Shown one piece after another: positions 62,873 through 64,000 of a DNA stretch of 64,000 nt; the first letter of the stretch is position 1; each line of letters starts with the position of its first letter. Both the position numbers and the translations under genes were made by a program. The notes under the pieces are model-generated. The model saw only the letters and a list, made by a program, of their open reading frames with translations, did not search any database and was not told the origin of the DNA. The stretch is taken from the NCBI GenBank assembly GCA_019635015.1, contig JAHCAG010000012.1:39518-103517 (forward strand). The letters are read 5' to 3'. Origin of the DNA: Burkholderiales bacterium (GTDB taxonomy: Bacteria > Pseudomonadota > Gammaproteobacteria > Burkholderiales > SG8-41).

Positions 62873-64000
62873 TCAGTGGGAGCGGCTCAGCAGCCGCATG
62901 CCCCGCTCCAGGCCGTCCAGCGTCAGCGGAAACATGCGCCCGCCCATCAACTCGCGGGTGATCGCGATCGACTCGTGGTAGTTCCACACCGCCTCCGGCT
63001 GCGGGTTGAGCCAGATCGCCTGTGAATAGACCGACAGCGCGCGCTGCAGCCACAGCGCACCGGGCTCCTCGTTGCTGTGCTCGACGCTGCCGCCGGGATA
63101 GGTGATCTCGTACGGGCTCATCGTCGCGTCGCCGACAAATATCACCTTGTAATCATGGGGATAGGTATGCAACACATCCCAGGTCGCGATGCGTTCGGTG
63201 GCGCGGCGACGATTGTCCTTCCACACCCGCTCGTAGAGGAAGTTGTGGAAATAGAAATACTCAAGATGCTTGAACTCGGTGCGCGTCGCCGAAAACAGCT
63301 GCTCGCAGACGCGAACATGGTCGTCCATCGAACCGCCGATGTCGAAAAAGATCAGCACCTTCACCGCGTTGTGCCGTTCCGGCACCATCTTAAGGTCCAG
63401 CCAGCCGGCGTTTTTCGCGGTCGAGCGGATGGTGTCCTCCATGTCCAGCTCTTCCGGCGCGCCGGTGCGCGCGAACTTCCTGAGCTTCCTCAGAGCGACC
63501 TTGATGTTGCGCGTACCCAGCTCCACCGAATCGTCGAGGTTCCTGAACTCGCGCTGGTCCCAGACCTTCACCGCGCGGCGATTGCGCGACTCGTGCTGGC
63601 CGATGCGGATGCCTTCCGGGTTGTAGCCATAGGCGCCGAAAGGGCTGGTGCCGCCCGTGCCTATCCACTTGCTGCCGCCCTGGTGGCGCCCCTTCTGTTC
63701 CTCGAGGCGCTTTTTCAGCGTCTCCATCAGCTTGTCCCAGCCGCCCAGCGACTCGATCAGCTTCTTCTCCTCGTCGCTGAGGTTTTTCTCCACCAGCTTG
63801 CGCAGCCACTCCTCCGGAATAACCGCCGTTGCCGCGTCGATGCCGGCAACCCCCTTGAAGTAGGCGGCGAACACCAGGTCGTAGCGGTCAAAGAATTTTT
63901 CGTCCTTGACCAGGCAGGTGCGCGCGAGGTGATAGAACTCGTCGACGCTGCCGAAGGCGAGCTGCTTCTCCAGTGCCGCGATCAGCACCAGGAATTCCTT
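62873..64000 (-). CDS. VWA domain-containing protein, CoxE-like (5' end beyond window)
   Basis: At least 375 residues of a protein with a C-terminal von Willebrand A-like domain. VKVLIFFDIGGSMDDHVRVCEQLF carries the MIDAS-type DxGxS motif, followed by EYFYFHNFLYERVWKDNRRR and VIFVGDATMSPYEI. The N-terminal part is helical and charged. Such proteins often pair with a MoxR-type AAA+ ATPase in maturation of metalloenzymes or protein complexes; the partner would lie just outside the window. The frame is open to the edge (…EFLVLIAALEKQ), so the start is missing. Confidence 0.87.
   Translation of the reverse strand, partial: KEFLVLIAALEKQLAFGSVDEFYHLARTCLVKDEKFFDRYDLVFAAYFKGVAGIDAATAVIPEEWLRKLVEKNLSDEEKKLIESLGGWDKLMETLKKRLEEQKGRHQGGSKWIGTGGTSPFGAYGYNPEGIRIGQHESRNRRAVKVWDQREFRNLDDSVELGTRNIKVALRKLRKFARTGAPEELDMEDTIRSTAKNAGWLDLKMVPERHNAVKVLIFFDIGGSMDDHVRVCEQLFSATRTEFKHLEYFYFHNFLYERVWKDNRRRATERIATWDVLHTYPHDYKVIFVGDATMSPYEITYPGGSVEHSNEEPGALWLQRALSVYSQAIWLNPQPEAVWNYHESIAITRELMGGRMFPLTLDGLERGMRLLSRSH

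Overview
The window is about 64 kb of GC-rich chromosome that reads as a betaproteobacterium of Burkholderiales/Rhodocyclales type. Pointers are a class I polyhydroxyalkanoate (PHA) locus (phaC, phaB, phasin, PHB-accumulation regulator phaR), a nadE-glnB pair, bamD divergent from rluD-pgeF, an ftsK-lolA-rarA-serS neighbourhood, a Tat-exported HiPIP and a glutaryl-CoA dehydrogenase. Both ends cut genes: bamD at the left, a VWA/CoxE-like gene at the right. Genes are dense on both strands, and no stretch over 300 bases lacks a gene. I found no rRNA, CRISPR array, transposase, integrase or phage gene.

Layout. 1-2.9 kb: bamD, rluD, pgeF and a ZIP metal transporter. 3-7 kb: the PHA module; the phasin/phaR intergenic region carries several palindromes. 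7-12.1 kb: rimO, a YkvA-like protein, an orphan TAXI-type solute receptor and a DinG/YoaA-family helicase. 12.2-14.6 kb: an accessory island with a low-GC hypothetical gene, a Doc/AbrB toxin-antitoxin pair and a HigBA pair. HigBA sits between two 137-bp copies of the 3' end of the neighbouring thiamine-diphosphate enzyme gene. 14.5-24.9 kb: mixed metabolic and envelope genes. 25-29 kb: a three-gene Fe(3+) ABC transporter split over three transcription units with Fur-like sites. 29-41 kb: mltB, D-tartrate dehydratase, tRNA-Ser(CGA) beside serS, rarA-lolA-ftsK and a FecR-domain protein. 41-52.5 kb: a Crp/Fnr regulator, trxB, an Smr protein, glnB-nadE and a MacAB-like exporter with two permeases. 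52.6-58 kb: a plus-strand acyl-CoA/dicarboxylate-type catabolic run (gcdH, TauD-like, hydrolase, MmgE/PrpD, MaoC-like). 58-64 kb: an ammonium transporter with a sigma-54/NtrC-type promoter, a GspE/PilB ATPase, an Ada-like protein, a GNAT and a VWA protein.

The most interesting non-coding signals are: (1) an AT-rich element of about 25 bp, core AAGTATTTGTTTTTATT, recurring at least seven times between genes and several times abutting an ATG; (2) the toxin-antitoxin cassette flanked by duplicated, mostly synonymously diverged gene ends; (3) three genes (higB, fbpC, nadE) whose -10 box lies exactly 6 nt before the ATG, implying leaderless mRNAs; and (4) a sigma-54 promoter with two NtrC-like sites 30 bp apart upstream of amt. 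All functional calls are from reading the sequence; no database search was run.
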